Assembly: GCA_021792015.1 (NCBI GenBank)
Contig: JAJYVM010000203.1
Coordinates: forward strand, 1-6,958
Length of the DNA stretch: 6,958 nucleotides
Reading direction: 5' to 3'
Source of the DNA: Bacillota bacterium
GTDB taxonomy: Bacteria > Bacillota > Sulfobacillia > RBS10-35 > JAJYVM01
Each line of letters begins with the position of its first letter. The stretch's first letter is position 1. Under the pieces are notes generated by a model that saw nothing but the letters and a program-made list of their open reading frames with translations, searched no databases and was not told where the DNA came from. Below are positions 1-5,088 of this stretch, in pieces. Both the position numbers and the translations under genes were made by a program.

Positions 1-201
1 GGCGCCGCGGCGCTCATCAGTGACGAGGCGGACGATCTGGCGGTGCTGGCCGACATGGCCGCCTGGGCCCATGCGGAGGGCTTCGGCGGCATCCTGACCC
101 CATCGGCGGCGCTGGTCGCGGCCATCACGCTGGTCGTCTTCTCATCGGGCATGCACGCGGTCTACGTGGAGAGCGAGCGCATTGCGGATCCGCCCGCATG
201 A
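1..201 (+). CDS. C-terminal end of an unrecognised protein with one hydrophobic segment (partial)
   Basis: An open frame enters from the left edge in frame 1 and runs 66 codons to a TGA at 199-201. Its codons end mostly in G or C, as in the other genes here, which supports real coding. The visible part starts with an acidic, Ala-rich stretch (residues 1-27), followed by a moderately hydrophobic segment at about residues 31-50 (ILTPSAALVAAITLVVFSSG). This could be a C-terminal membrane helix. A short polar tail ending ESERIADPPA follows. I do not recognise the family from this fragment. The gene converges on the AAR-like gene downstream. The start and most of the protein lie outside the window. 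Confidence 0.5.
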   Translation, partial: GAAALISDEADDLAVLADMAAWAHAEGFGGILTPSAALVAAITLVVFSSGMHAVYVESERIADPPA

Positions 202-235
202 CGCCTGACGCGGCTCCTCCGCGCTCCAAGTTTAC

Positions 236-249
236 ATAATGTACATTAT
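236..249. promoter_or_regulatory. Perfect 14-bp AT-rich palindrome
   Basis: ATAATGTACATTAT equals its own reverse complement and contains only two G/C bases in a roughly 70% GC setting. It lies 34 bp after the stop of the partial gene and upstream of no recognisable start codon. A perfect dyad like this suits a dimeric repressor operator, and its AT content could also serve as a -10 region on either strand (CATAAT at 235-240). No matching -35 element is seen. The function is inferred. Confidence 0.4.
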
Positions 250-277
250 CGGAAGACGGCGGGGGAGGGTCCGGCGA

Positions 278-294
278 CGATTCAACTTGAATCG
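278..294. promoter_or_regulatory. Perfect inverted repeat CGATTCAA-C-TTGAATCG
   Basis: Two 8-bp arms flank a single central base, making a 17-bp dyad about 28 bp beyond the first palindrome. A hairpin with a 7-bp stem and 3-nt loop is possible, but no T run follows on either strand, so a protein-binding site is at least as likely as a terminator. It sits in the 180-bp region between two convergent genes, where an operator would not be expected. Confidence 0.4.
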
Positions 295-347
295 AGTGCA
301 GTTGCGCGGCTGACGGCGGCTCGCCCGTCCGGTCCGTCCGTCGTGCA

Positions 348-367
348 CGAGGCGGCCGCCGGCCTCG
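348..367 (-). terminator. Weak GC-rich hairpin downstream of the AAR-like gene
   Basis: CGAGGC (348-353) pairs with GCCTCG (362-367) across an 8-nt GC-rich loop, 15 bp after the stop codon of the leftward gene. No U tract follows. It may help end transcription, but in DNA this GC-rich a 6-bp stem can arise by chance. Confidence 0.2.
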
Positions 368-382
368 GACCGCGGCCCAGGT

Positions 383-1465
383 CTATGCGCTTGCCCGGCG
401 CCGCTCGGCGGCCCGCTCGCGGATGCGCTCGACCTCGTCGTCCGGCACGGCGCGCTCGAACCGCCGGAACCCGGCCACGGTAAAACCGTGCTTGGCCGCC
501 AGGCCCGCGATCTCCTCAAGCCGCTCGACGGCGATGTCGCGGCCGATCGTGAAGGCCTCGAAGCGGTTTTCGAGGGCCAGGATCATGGTCTCGGCGATGC
601 AGGCCTCCGCGTGGCCGGGCGGGAAACCGAAGTCGAGCCCGAAGTCGACCGGTCCCGGGACGCGGATGACGCCGCCGTCGATGACCAGCACGTCGTCGCG
701 GCGTTGGTATACCACACTGCTGACATTGCGGGGGCGCGCGACGTCGCAGACGACGGCGCCGGGCTTGAAGTCGTCGGGCTGCAGGATCTCCTCGGTCGCC
801 GAACTGACGGCGATCACGATGTCGGCGCCGCGGATGCCGGCCTGCAGGTCCGTCTCGACCCGCACGTCGGCCCCCCGGCCGCGCAGGCGCTCGGCCAGCT
901 CATCCAGGCGCGGCCGCTGCCGCGCCAGCAGGGTGATCCGGGCCACCCGGCACGCCAGCAGCTGGGCGCAGGCGGCGCCGATCGCCCCCGTGGCGCCGAC
1001 GACGGCGGCTTCGGCCTCCCCCGGCTTCAGCCCCATGCGGTCGGCGGCCAAAAGGCTCGCCTCGACGGCGCTGGCGGCCGTATAGCTGTTGCCGGTCGTG
1101 ACGGGGATGTCCAGGCGCTCGTTGATGCTGGCGCCCTGGTCGCCGGCGATCTTCGTGAAGGCGCCGAGGCCGAAGATCTGCGCGCCCTTGGCCTGCCCCA
1201 GCCGGCCGGCCCGCACGATGCGGTCGCGCACCGCCGGCCACGGCGTCTCCAGCAGCATGCGCGGCGTCCACGGCAAAAAGACGAACCAGCCCTCGGCGGT
1301 CGCGCCGGTCGGCGACACGACGCCGGTGATGTGGGAGCCAACCCACGGCGGCACGGGGCGGAACATGCCCTCGACCCAGGGCTCCGGCAGCCGCTTGAGG
1401 GCCGGGAACTTCCGATAGTAGTCGCTGACCCGCACCGGATGCAGCAGAAACGCAAAACGGCCCAA
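383..1465 (-). CDS. Long-chain acyl-ACP reductase (AAR)-like NAD(P)-dependent dehydrogenase
   Basis: The protein aligns along most of its length with cyanobacterial fatty acyl-ACP reductase, which reduces acyl-ACP or acyl-CoA to a fatty aldehyde with NADPH. Counted from the upstream GTG at 1525, it shows the TTGN-S-YTA block (143-150, TTGNTHTA in cyanobacteria), a Rossmann loop GATGAIG (177-183), ITLLARQRPRLDEL (197-210), ADIVIAVSS (234-242), VIDGGV (281-286), EACIAETMILALE (307-319) and KHGF (345-348). Cys309 sits where the cyanobacterial active-site cysteine (Cys294 in Synechococcus elongatus, in FACFAE) forms the acyl thioester. I prefer the TTG at 1463-1465, preceded by GGGGGTGG, because family-like sequence (GRFAFLLHP) begins just there. 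The GTG at 1525 would add a Gly-rich leader of 20 residues. The C-terminus carries about 20 extra charged residues. No partner aldehyde-deformylating oxygenase is in the window, so the physiological substrate is unknown. Shikimate-dehydrogenase-like annotations are a possible mislabel. Confidence 0.78.
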   Translation of the reverse strand: MGRFAFLLHPVRVSDYYRKFPALKRLPEPWVEGMFRPVPPWVGSHITGVVSPTGATAEGWFVFLPWTPRMLLETPWPAVRDRIVRAGRLGQAKGAQIFGLGAFTKIAGDQGASINERLDIPVTTGNSYTAASAVEASLLAADRMGLKPGEAEAAVVGATGAIGAACAQLLACRVARITLLARQRPRLDELAERLRGRGADVRVETDLQAGIRGADIVIAVSSATEEILQPDDFKPGAVVCDVARPRNVSSVVYQRRDDVLVIDGGVIRVPGPVDFGLDFGFPPGHAEACIAETMILALENRFEAFTIGRDIAVERLEEIAGLAAKHGFTVAGFRRFERAVPDDEVERIRERAAERRRASA

Positions 1466-1611
1466 CTCGCCACCCCCGAGCCCGCCGTCGCGGCCGCAGC
1501 GCCGCGCCGCGTCCATCATGCCCACCGCCGCAGCCCGCTTTCAAGCCTCGCCATGCACGGCGGCATTTGGCGCTGTTTCGCGCCTCACACCGCGGGCAGG
1601 CTGCAAACGCG

Positions 1612-1618
1612 AAGGAGG
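1612..1618 (+). promoter_or_regulatory. Strong Shine-Dalgarno sequence for the small hypothetical gene
   Basis: AAGGAGG lies 9 nt before the ATG at 1628, and a second purine run (GGAGGAG) follows immediately. This ribosome site is what separates the real 87-codon gene from the much longer same-frame open stretch that runs antisense through the AAR-like gene. Confidence 0.6.
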
Positions 1619-1627
1619 CGGAGGAGC

Positions 1628-1891
1628 ATGGCCGACGGCGAGCGTCCCCTGCCGCAGTCGAATGCCGAGTCGCAGCCCTTCGATGGGAGCATGGTGCCCG
1701 CGGATTACGTGTCCCTGGTCCATCCGCGGCTGCTGGCGGCAGCGAGCCACCTGCGCGGGGGGCTCTATGGGTACCGCGGTGGCTGGAGCCCGGGCCGGCA
1801 GCGCCGCGCGCTGGCCGAGCGCTATGGGCTGCAGCCGGCCGAGGACGACAGCGCCGACGAAACCCCGCTTCGCGACGAGTGGGAGCCGTAG
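1628..1891 (+). CDS. Small hypothetical protein, 87 aa
   Basis: It begins at an ATG behind an excellent Shine-Dalgarno sequence and ends at TAG 1889-1891. The product is soluble and acidic at both ends, with no signal peptide or membrane helix. A central block is rich in Gly, Tyr, Leu and Arg (VHPRLLAAASHLRGG, about residues 31-45, then LYGYRGGWSPGRQ, 46-58), followed by ALAERYGLQP (61-70) and an acidic tail DDSADE. I do not recognise the family. The gene is divergent from the AAR-like gene, with about 160 bp between the preferred starts, and converges on the LysM gene. Codon use matches the neighbours. The coding call rests on the ribosome site, third-position GC and clean boundaries. Confidence 0.6.
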   Translation: MADGERPLPQSNAESQPFDGSMVPADYVSLVHPRLLAAASHLRGGLYGYRGGWSPGRQRRALAERYGLQPAEDDSADETPLRDEWEP

Positions 1892-1905
1892 CGCCGCGTG
1901 CCTGA

Positions 1906-1931
1906 GCCGGGCGGCCACGCGGCCGCCCGGC
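1906..1931. terminator. GC-only hairpin between convergent genes
   Basis: An 11-bp perfect stem (1906-1916 pairs with 1921-1931; arm GCCGGGCGGCC) closes a 4-nt ACGC loop. It fills most of the 41-bp gap between the stops of the small hypothetical gene and the LysM gene. There is no T run on either side, so it is not a canonical intrinsic terminator, but its placement suits a bidirectional transcript end or a 3'-end stabiliser. Confidence 0.5.
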
Positions 1932-1932
1932 A

Positions 1933-2331
1933 TCACCGCGAACCCGGCGGCAGCCGCAGGACCTGCCCGGGCACGATCACGGCGCTGTGCAGGCCGTTCA
2001 GCCGCGCGGTGCGGAAGATCCACGGCCGCGGGTCGGTGTCCGCAGGCGCATGCTGCAGCGCAATCCCCCACAGCGTGTCCCCCGGCGCCACGCGCACGAT
2101 CGCCGCCGGGCGCGGGACCGCCCCCGGTCCCGCCGGGGCCGCCGCCGACGCCACGGACCGCACGGCCGCGACGGCCGCGACAGCCAGGAGCAGCGTCAGC
2201 AGCGCCCGGGCAGCCGCCCGGCGCGTCCAGCGGTGGCGCGTCCGCATGCGGTGGGTCCGGCGCACGGGACCCTTCGCCGCGCCGCCCGCGATCCCGCCAC
2301 GCCATCCCATGTCGACCGCCCGCACCGCCAT
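1933..2331 (-). CDS. YneA-like LysM membrane protein, probable SOS cell-division suppressor
   Basis: From the ATG at 2331 the product is 132 aa. An Arg-rich segment (29-42) precedes one hydrophobic helix (about 42-58, ALLTLLLAVAAVAAVRS), then a Pro/Ala linker and a C-terminal LysM domain (79-128) with VRVAPGDTLWGIA and the closing VIVPGQVLRLP. A membrane anchor followed by an external peptidoglycan-binding LysM is the architecture of Bacillus YneA, which delays septation during DNA damage. Support also comes from position (one broken gene and one small gene from lexA) and from a LexA box inside its promoter. Starting at the internal ATG (2245-2247) would give 104 aa, close to the Bacillus protein and placing the basic residues right at the N-terminus; neither start has a strong ribosome site. 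A plain LysM-domain protein is the fallback call. Confidence 0.72.
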   Translation of the reverse strand: MAVRAVDMGWRGGIAGGAAKGPVRRTHRMRTRHRWTRRAAARALLTLLLAVAAVAAVRSVASAAAPAGPGAVPRPAAIVRVAPGDTLWGIALQHAPADTDPRPWIFRTARLNGLHSAVIVPGQVLRLPPGSR

Positions 2332-2337
2332 GCGTAT

Positions 2338-2351
2338 CGACCACCCGTTCG
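2338..2351. promoter_or_regulatory. Second, weaker LexA box beside the LysM gene start
   Basis: CGACC-ACCC-GTTCG matches the Gram-positive LexA half-sites at 9 of 10 positions (CGACC for CGAAC). It ends 6 bp upstream of the ATG at 2331, in the leader of the transcript, and shares its ACCC/GGGT centre with the box 50 bp away. It could act as a second operator or roadblock. Confidence 0.4.
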
Positions 2352-2377
2352 GGGATCATGTGTTCTTGCCCGAGGAG

Positions 2378-2407
2378 AATGTAATGGCGAACGGGTGTTT
2401 GTGTCAA
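2378..2407 (-). promoter_or_regulatory. Sigma-A type promoter for the LysM gene
   Basis: Read on the minus strand, a perfect TTGACA (2407-2402) is followed after 18 bp by TACATT (2383-2378, 4 of 6 to TATAAT). Transcription would begin near 2371, about 40 nt before the ATG at 2331. The LexA box at 2388-2401 fills the spacer, the classic position for repression. Confidence 0.65.
2388..2401. promoter_or_regulatory. LexA (SOS) box CGAAC-GGGT-GTTTG
   Basis: The half-sites match the Gram-positive LexA consensus CGAAC-N4-GTTYG completely. The site lies between the -35 and -10 elements of the leftward LysM promoter, so bound LexA would block RNA polymerase. This is the main sequence evidence that the LysM gene is SOS-controlled. 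Confidence 0.72.
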
Positions 2408-2445
2408 GCCCGGGTTGGGGGAATTCACAGAGGTGTCATTAACGG

Positions 2446-2841
2446 GTGGCAGCTCCGAATGACGTGGCGGGCGCTGGCGGGCCACCTGCTGCGGCGGGCG
2501 GCCTCGCCTCCCCCACCTCCCCCACCGGCGCCTCGGCGCCGGCCGCCCGCCGCGTCCTGGTCATCGCGCAGCTGGCCGGCGGCAACGACGGCCTCAACCC
2601 CTGGTCCCCACCAGCAGGGCGTACTGCGACATGCGCCCCACGGTCTCGGTCGCGCAGAAGGACGTGCTCCCGCTGCCCGCCGCCGCCGTCGGCCTGCACC
2701 CCGCCCCTCGCCGGCCCGCACACGCTCTATGGCCAGCAGCGGGTGGCCATCGTCCAGGGCGTGGGCTATCCCGACCCGATCCTCTCCCACTTCCGCTCGA
2801 CGCAGATCTGGGAGGCGGCCCGGCCGGCGGCCAACGGATGA
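2446..2841 (+). pseudogene. Broken N-terminal remnant of a DUF1501 family protein
   Basis: Frame 1 reads RRVLVIAQLAGGNDGLN, a hallmark N-terminal block of DUF1501 proteins (usually Tat-exported, function unsettled). One base then appears missing near 2597-2601 and the family sequence continues in frame 3: LVPTSRAYCDMRPTVSVAQK, then DVLPLPAAAVGLHPA. An extra base near 2706 returns it to frame 1: LAGPHTLYGQQRVAIVQG, then VGYPDPILSHFRSTQIWEAA. A TGA at 2839-2841 ends it where intact members of about 400 aa go on with WLGRYLD-type sequence. Only about a third of the gene is left. The start is unclear: GTG at 2446 or ATG at 2459 in another frame, and no twin-arginine leader can be read, so the 5' end may be damaged too. 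Bases 2842-2976 hold no other readable gene; GTGGCTAGCCAC-like debris there may be further decay. Sequencing error could explain the two shifts but not the truncation. Confidence 0.72.
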
Positions 2842-2976
2842 CGCCACGTGCTCATGGGCCGTGGCTAGCCACCGCGGAGGGGGCCGCCATGGCCCACGGA
2901 TGCCACTTTTGGCGCGCCGCGGCCGCGGGCGGCCGGCCCCCACTGCGAGCACAGGCGTGCAGATAGCCAGCTCCCC

Positions 2977-3216
2977 CTACCGCAGAGACCGCAGCGCCGC
3001 GGGATCGAAGTGCCGGCCCTCCATCAGGTCCACCCCGTCGCGCGCCAGCACGGGGATGCGATACCGGTAGCGCGCGTACAGCTCGGGATCCTCGAGGATG
3101 TCGCGCTCCTCGTAGCGCAGGCCCGCCTCGGCCAGCGCCGCCTCGGCCTCGCGGCAGAGGGGGCAGCCCGACTTCATGTACAGAACCAGCGTGCTCAGCG
3201 AACGCACCTTCTCCAA
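2977..3216 (-). CDS. Glutaredoxin/thioredoxin-fold family protein with CPLC motif
   Basis: The 79-aa product is a minimal thioredoxin-fold protein of the glutaredoxin-like family common in Gram-positives. Strand LVLYMKSG leads into the CPLC redox motif (Cys18, Cys21), then a helix REAEAALAEAGL, strand YEERDI, EDPELYARYRYRIPV with the cis-proline Pro55, and VDLMEGRHFD. It probably acts as a cytosolic thiol-disulfide oxidoreductase; partners are unknown. The longest start is a TTG (3214-3216) with no good ribosome site; GTG at 3205-3207 is an alternative, with GGAG only 2 nt away. The TTG lies inside the lexA SOS box, and the gene is divergent from lexA, so LexA binding could affect both. A possible leftward promoter (TTGTCC, 18 bp, TAACAT) lies within the lexA leader. 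It ends in TAG near the decayed DUF1501 region. Confidence 0.8.
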   Translation of the reverse strand: MEKVRSLSTLVLYMKSGCPLCREAEAALAEAGLRYEERDILEDPELYARYRYRIPVLARDGVDLMEGRHFDPAALRSLR

Positions 3217-3227
3217 ACGGACGTTTG
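3214..3227. promoter_or_regulatory. LexA (SOS) box CAAAC-GGAC-GTTTG
   Basis: A 14-bp site with perfectly complementary half-sites overlaps the -35 hexamer of the lexA promoter. It fits the Gram-positive LexA consensus with A in place of G at the second base and the matching T in the other arm. It implies LexA autorepression. A weaker second match (CGAAC-GCAC-CTTCT, 3199-3212, 8 of 10) abuts it inside the glutaredoxin gene. Confidence 0.72.
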
Positions 3228-3253
3228 CACGGGCCCTTCCTTCATGTTACAAT
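3225..3253 (+). promoter_or_regulatory. lexA promoter
   Basis: TTGCAC (3225-3230) and TACAAT (3248-3253) are separated by the optimal 17 bp. An extended -10 TG lies at 3245-3246. Transcription would start near 3260, about 33 nt before the lexA ATG. The -35 overlaps the SOS box. Confidence 0.75.
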
Positions 3254-3280
3254 TCCGCCGGGTCCCCGGACAAAGCGACA

Positions 3281-3285
3281 GGAGG
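3281..3285 (+). promoter_or_regulatory. Shine-Dalgarno sequence fixing the lexA start
   Basis: GGAGG lies 7 nt before the ATG at 3293. This rules out the in-frame ATG at 3176, which lies upstream of the promoter and inside the glutaredoxin gene. Confidence 0.7.
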
Positions 3286-3292
3286 CGCCATC

Positions 3293-3898
3293 ATGGCCGA
3301 GCTCAGCCCCCGGCAGCGGCAGATCCTCGATTTCATCCGCCAGCAGGTGCGCGAGCGGGGCTACCCGCCGTCGGTGCGCGAGATCGGCGAGGCTGTCGGC
3401 CTGGCCTCCAGCTCCACGGTGCACGGCCATCTGGCGCGCCTGGAGCACCGCGGTTACATCCGCCGCGACCCCACCAAGCCGCGGGCCATCGAGCTGCTCG
3501 ATGATCCGGCCACGCCGCAGAACTGGGTGCGGCAGGTGCCCGTGCTGGGCCGTGTCGCCGCCGGCGCGCCGATCCTGGCCGTCGAGGACGCGGCCGAGGT
3601 CGTCCCCCTGCCCTACGACTGGGTGCACGACGACCCCGTCTTCCTCCTGGACGTGCGGGGCGAGAGCATGATCGAGGCCGGTATCCTGCCGTCCGACCGG
3701 GTGCTGGTCCGGCGCCAGGACAGCGCCGACAACGGCGACATCGTCGTGGCCCTGCTCGGTGAGGAGGCGACGGTCAAGCGCTTCTTCCGCGAGAAGGACC
3801 GGGTGCGCCTGCAGCCGGAGAACCGCACGATGGAGCCGATCTACGCCCGCGAGGTCAAGATCCTGGGCAAGGTGATCGGGCTGGTGCGGCGCTTCTGA
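3293..3898 (+). CDS. lexA: LexA, SOS response transcriptional repressor
   Basis: This 201-aa protein is a full-length LexA. The N-terminal winged helix-turn-helix (about 1-70) begins LSPRQRQILDFI and includes the recognition region SVREIGEAVGLASSSTVHGH (27-46) and GYIRRDPTKPRAIEL. The C-terminal S24 peptidase domain contains the self-cleavage Ala90-Gly91 bond in RVAAGAPILA, the nucleophile Ser125 in GESM and the general base Lys162 in ATVKRF. RecA-nucleoprotein filaments stimulate self-cleavage, which derepresses the SOS regulon. The gene has its own promoter with an overlapping LexA box. At least one other LexA target, the LysM gene, lies about 1 kb upstream on the opposite strand. It converges on the DinB-fold gene downstream. 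Confidence 0.97.
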   Translation: MAELSPRQRQILDFIRQQVRERGYPPSVREIGEAVGLASSSTVHGHLARLEHRGYIRRDPTKPRAIELLDDPATPQNWVRQVPVLGRVAAGAPILAVEDAAEVVPLPYDWVHDDPVFLLDVRGESMIEAGILPSDRVLVRRQDSADNGDIVVALLGEEATVKRFFREKDRVRLQPENRTMEPIYAREVKILGKVIGLVRRF

Positions 3899-3931
3899 GG
3901 GCGGTGCGGCCGGCTGCCACGGCCGCGGGAG

Positions 3932-3957
3932 GGGCCGCCCCGGCGGCAGGGCGGCCC
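3932..3957. terminator. GC-only hairpin between lexA and the DinB-fold gene
   Basis: GGGCCGCCC (3932-3940) pairs perfectly with GGGCGGCCC (3949-3957) around an 8-nt loop in the 73-bp gap between convergent stops. No T run follows in either direction. Position and stem content resemble the hairpin at 1906-1931, so both may be this genome's type of bidirectional transcript end. Confidence 0.45.
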
Positions 3958-3971
3958 GAGATGCGCCGGGA

Positions 3972-4436
3972 TCAGTAGGCGCGGATGCCGCGCCGGATCT
4001 TCGCCAGCTGGCCGATGTGAATCGCGTCGTGGTTGGCGAAGCGCGCCAGCAGCGTGCGCAGGTCGCCCTCCATGGTGCCGGACCGCCAGTGGCGGGTGAG
4101 GTCGACGTCGCCGGCCAGGGCGGCGAGGGTCGCCTCCCGCTCGCGGCGGAAGTCGGCCAGGGCCGCCTTCGGGTCCGCCTCGTTGTACCGGCGCTCCGTC
4201 GCCCAGCGGTCGGCGTCGAACCCGGGGCCGCCGGTGAAGTCGGTCTGCTCGCCGCGGGCGAGGCGCCGCACGCGCAGCCCGTACACGTCCGTCTCGATGT
4301 CGAGCATGTGGCGCACCACCTCGAGCGCCGACCACTGGCCCTCGGCCGGACGCTCCCGCCATTTGGCGTCGCTGAGGCCGGCGGTCATCACCTCGAACCA
4401 GGTCGGGCTCTGTCGCAGCAGGTCGCGGTCGTCCAT
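3972..4436 (-). CDS. DinB-fold family protein
   Basis: The 154-aa product has the size and layout of DinB/YfiT-type four-helix-bundle proteins. The three metal-binding histidines typical of the family are present: His43 in VRHMLDIE, and His136 and His140 in ANHDAIHIGQ. The last motif is the family signature before the C-terminal helix. Members may act as metal-dependent thiol transferases, but the role of this one cannot be told from sequence. It is not DNA polymerase IV, which shares the DinB name. The ATG is chosen because AGGAG lies 10 nt upstream; a longer frame to 4781 only reads antisense-like sequence through the Uma2 gene. It follows the Uma2 gene by 31 bp on the same strand. No LexA box is seen before it. 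Confidence 0.88.
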   Translation of the reverse strand: MDDRDLLRQSPTWFEVMTAGLSDAKWRERPAEGQWSALEVVRHMLDIETDVYGLRVRRLARGEQTDFTGGPGFDADRWATERRYNEADPKAALADFRREREATLAALAGDVDLTRHWRSGTMEGDLRTLLARFANHDAIHIGQLAKIRRGIRAY

Positions 4437-4467
4437 CGGCGGCGATCTCCTCTCTTGCGCTCGCGGG

Positions 4468-5058
4468 CTAGGCCGTGCGGATGGAAGCCAGGTCGAGGCT
4501 GAAGCCGGGGAGCTCCGGGGCCAGGGCCAGCGTCGCCTGGTGGGCGTGCAGTTGCTCGGGGGCGCCCGGCCGGTACACCTCGACCACGTCCGCCTCCACG
4601 TCGATGACCACGGCGAGCCGGGCCCCGTTGGCGATGTAGGCCCGGGCCTTGTCGCGCAGTTCCGCGCGGGTGTTTGAGCGGGAGCGGACCTCGAAGACGG
4701 CGTCGGGGCATATGGGGGCAAAGCCCTCGCGCTCCTGCGCGGCGAGGGCGTCCCAGCGGGCGCGCTGGATCCACGCCGCATCCGGCGAGAGGCACGAGCC
4801 GTCCGGCAGGTTGAAGCCGGTCGAGGCGTCGAACACGACGCCGAGGCGTGCGCGGCGATTCCATTCGGCCAGTTGACGAAAGGCCTCTCCGCTTCGCCGG
4901 CCGCCTTCGCTGCTCGTGGGCGCCACGACCAGCTCCCCCTTCGCGTTGCGCTCCAGCTGGTAGCCGGGGTTGCGCTCGCTGAGCGCCGCCAGCTCGGCGT
5001 CGGTCAGGGGATGGACCGGGGAAAGCTTGATCGACAGGCGTCTCACCTCCCCGACCAT
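4468..5058 (-). CDS. Uma2 family (DUF820) PD-(D/E)XK nuclease-like protein
   Basis: The product has the Uma2 pattern: an N-terminal TDAELAALSERNPGYQLE followed by KGELVVAPTS, then LSPDAAWI, then PDAVFEVRS with SNTRAELRDKARAYIANGA, and AVVIDVEADVVEVYRPG. Counting from the upstream TTG at 5082, Asp101 and Glu131 are the likely metal-binding acids, with Lys145 after them. Uma2 proteins are common in cyanobacteria and high-GC Gram-positives; they adopt a restriction-endonuclease fold and their function is largely unknown. The start is uncertain: ATG 5056-5058 is given, but a near-perfect GGGGAGGTGA lies downstream of it and best serves a CTG at 5035-5037 (8-nt spacing), which would give 189 aa. 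TTG 5082 would begin 6 bp after the glnA stop. It is probably cotranscribed with glnA and the DinB-fold gene. Confidence 0.82.
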   Translation of the reverse strand: MVGEVRRLSIKLSPVHPLTDAELAALSERNPGYQLERNAKGELVVAPTSSEGGRRSGEAFRQLAEWNRRARLGVVFDASTGFNLPDGSCLSPDAAWIQRARWDALAAQEREGFAPICPDAVFEVRSRSNTRAELRDKARAYIANGARLAVVIDVEADVVEVYRPGAPEQLHAHQATLALAPELPGFSLDLASIRTA

Positions 5059-5088
5059 GCTACCGCAGAACGTCGCGCGCAACGTGCC

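Noticed and set aside
239..313. A 24-codon Arg-rich peptide starting at an ATG inside the palindrome
   Set aside because: There is no ribosome site, codon use is unlike the neighbours, and an ATG within an AT-rich dyad is likely by chance.
341..350. Palindrome TCGTGCACGA
   Set aside because: A 10-bp GC-rich palindrome is expected by chance and has no companion features.
488..1627. Long rightward open frame leading into the small hypothetical gene
   Set aside because: It is antisense to the AAR-like gene, whose family motifs are clear. Only the part from the ATG at 1628, with its Shine-Dalgarno sequence, is supported.
2861..2872. Palindrome GTGGCTAGCCAC
   Set aside because: It is short, in decayed sequence, with no promoter or gene nearby; chance is sufficient.
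2425..2952. Leftward 175-codon open frame
   Set aside because: It is antisense to the DUF1501 remnant, Arg/Gly-rich, and has no recognisable domain.
1898..3070. 390-codon rightward open frame
   Set aside because: It is rich in Arg, Pro and Ala, crosses the LysM gene, two LexA boxes and the DUF1501 remnant, and shows no family motif.
3176..3292. N-terminal extension of LexA from an earlier ATG
   Set aside because: The extension would begin upstream of the promoter and SOS box, and the ATG at 3293 has a strong ribosome site and the normal LexA N-terminus.
4437..4781. Upstream extension of the DinB-fold gene
   Set aside because: It overlaps the Uma2 gene in another frame, is Pro/Ser/Arg-rich without DinB motifs, and the ATG at 4436 has AGGAG upstream.
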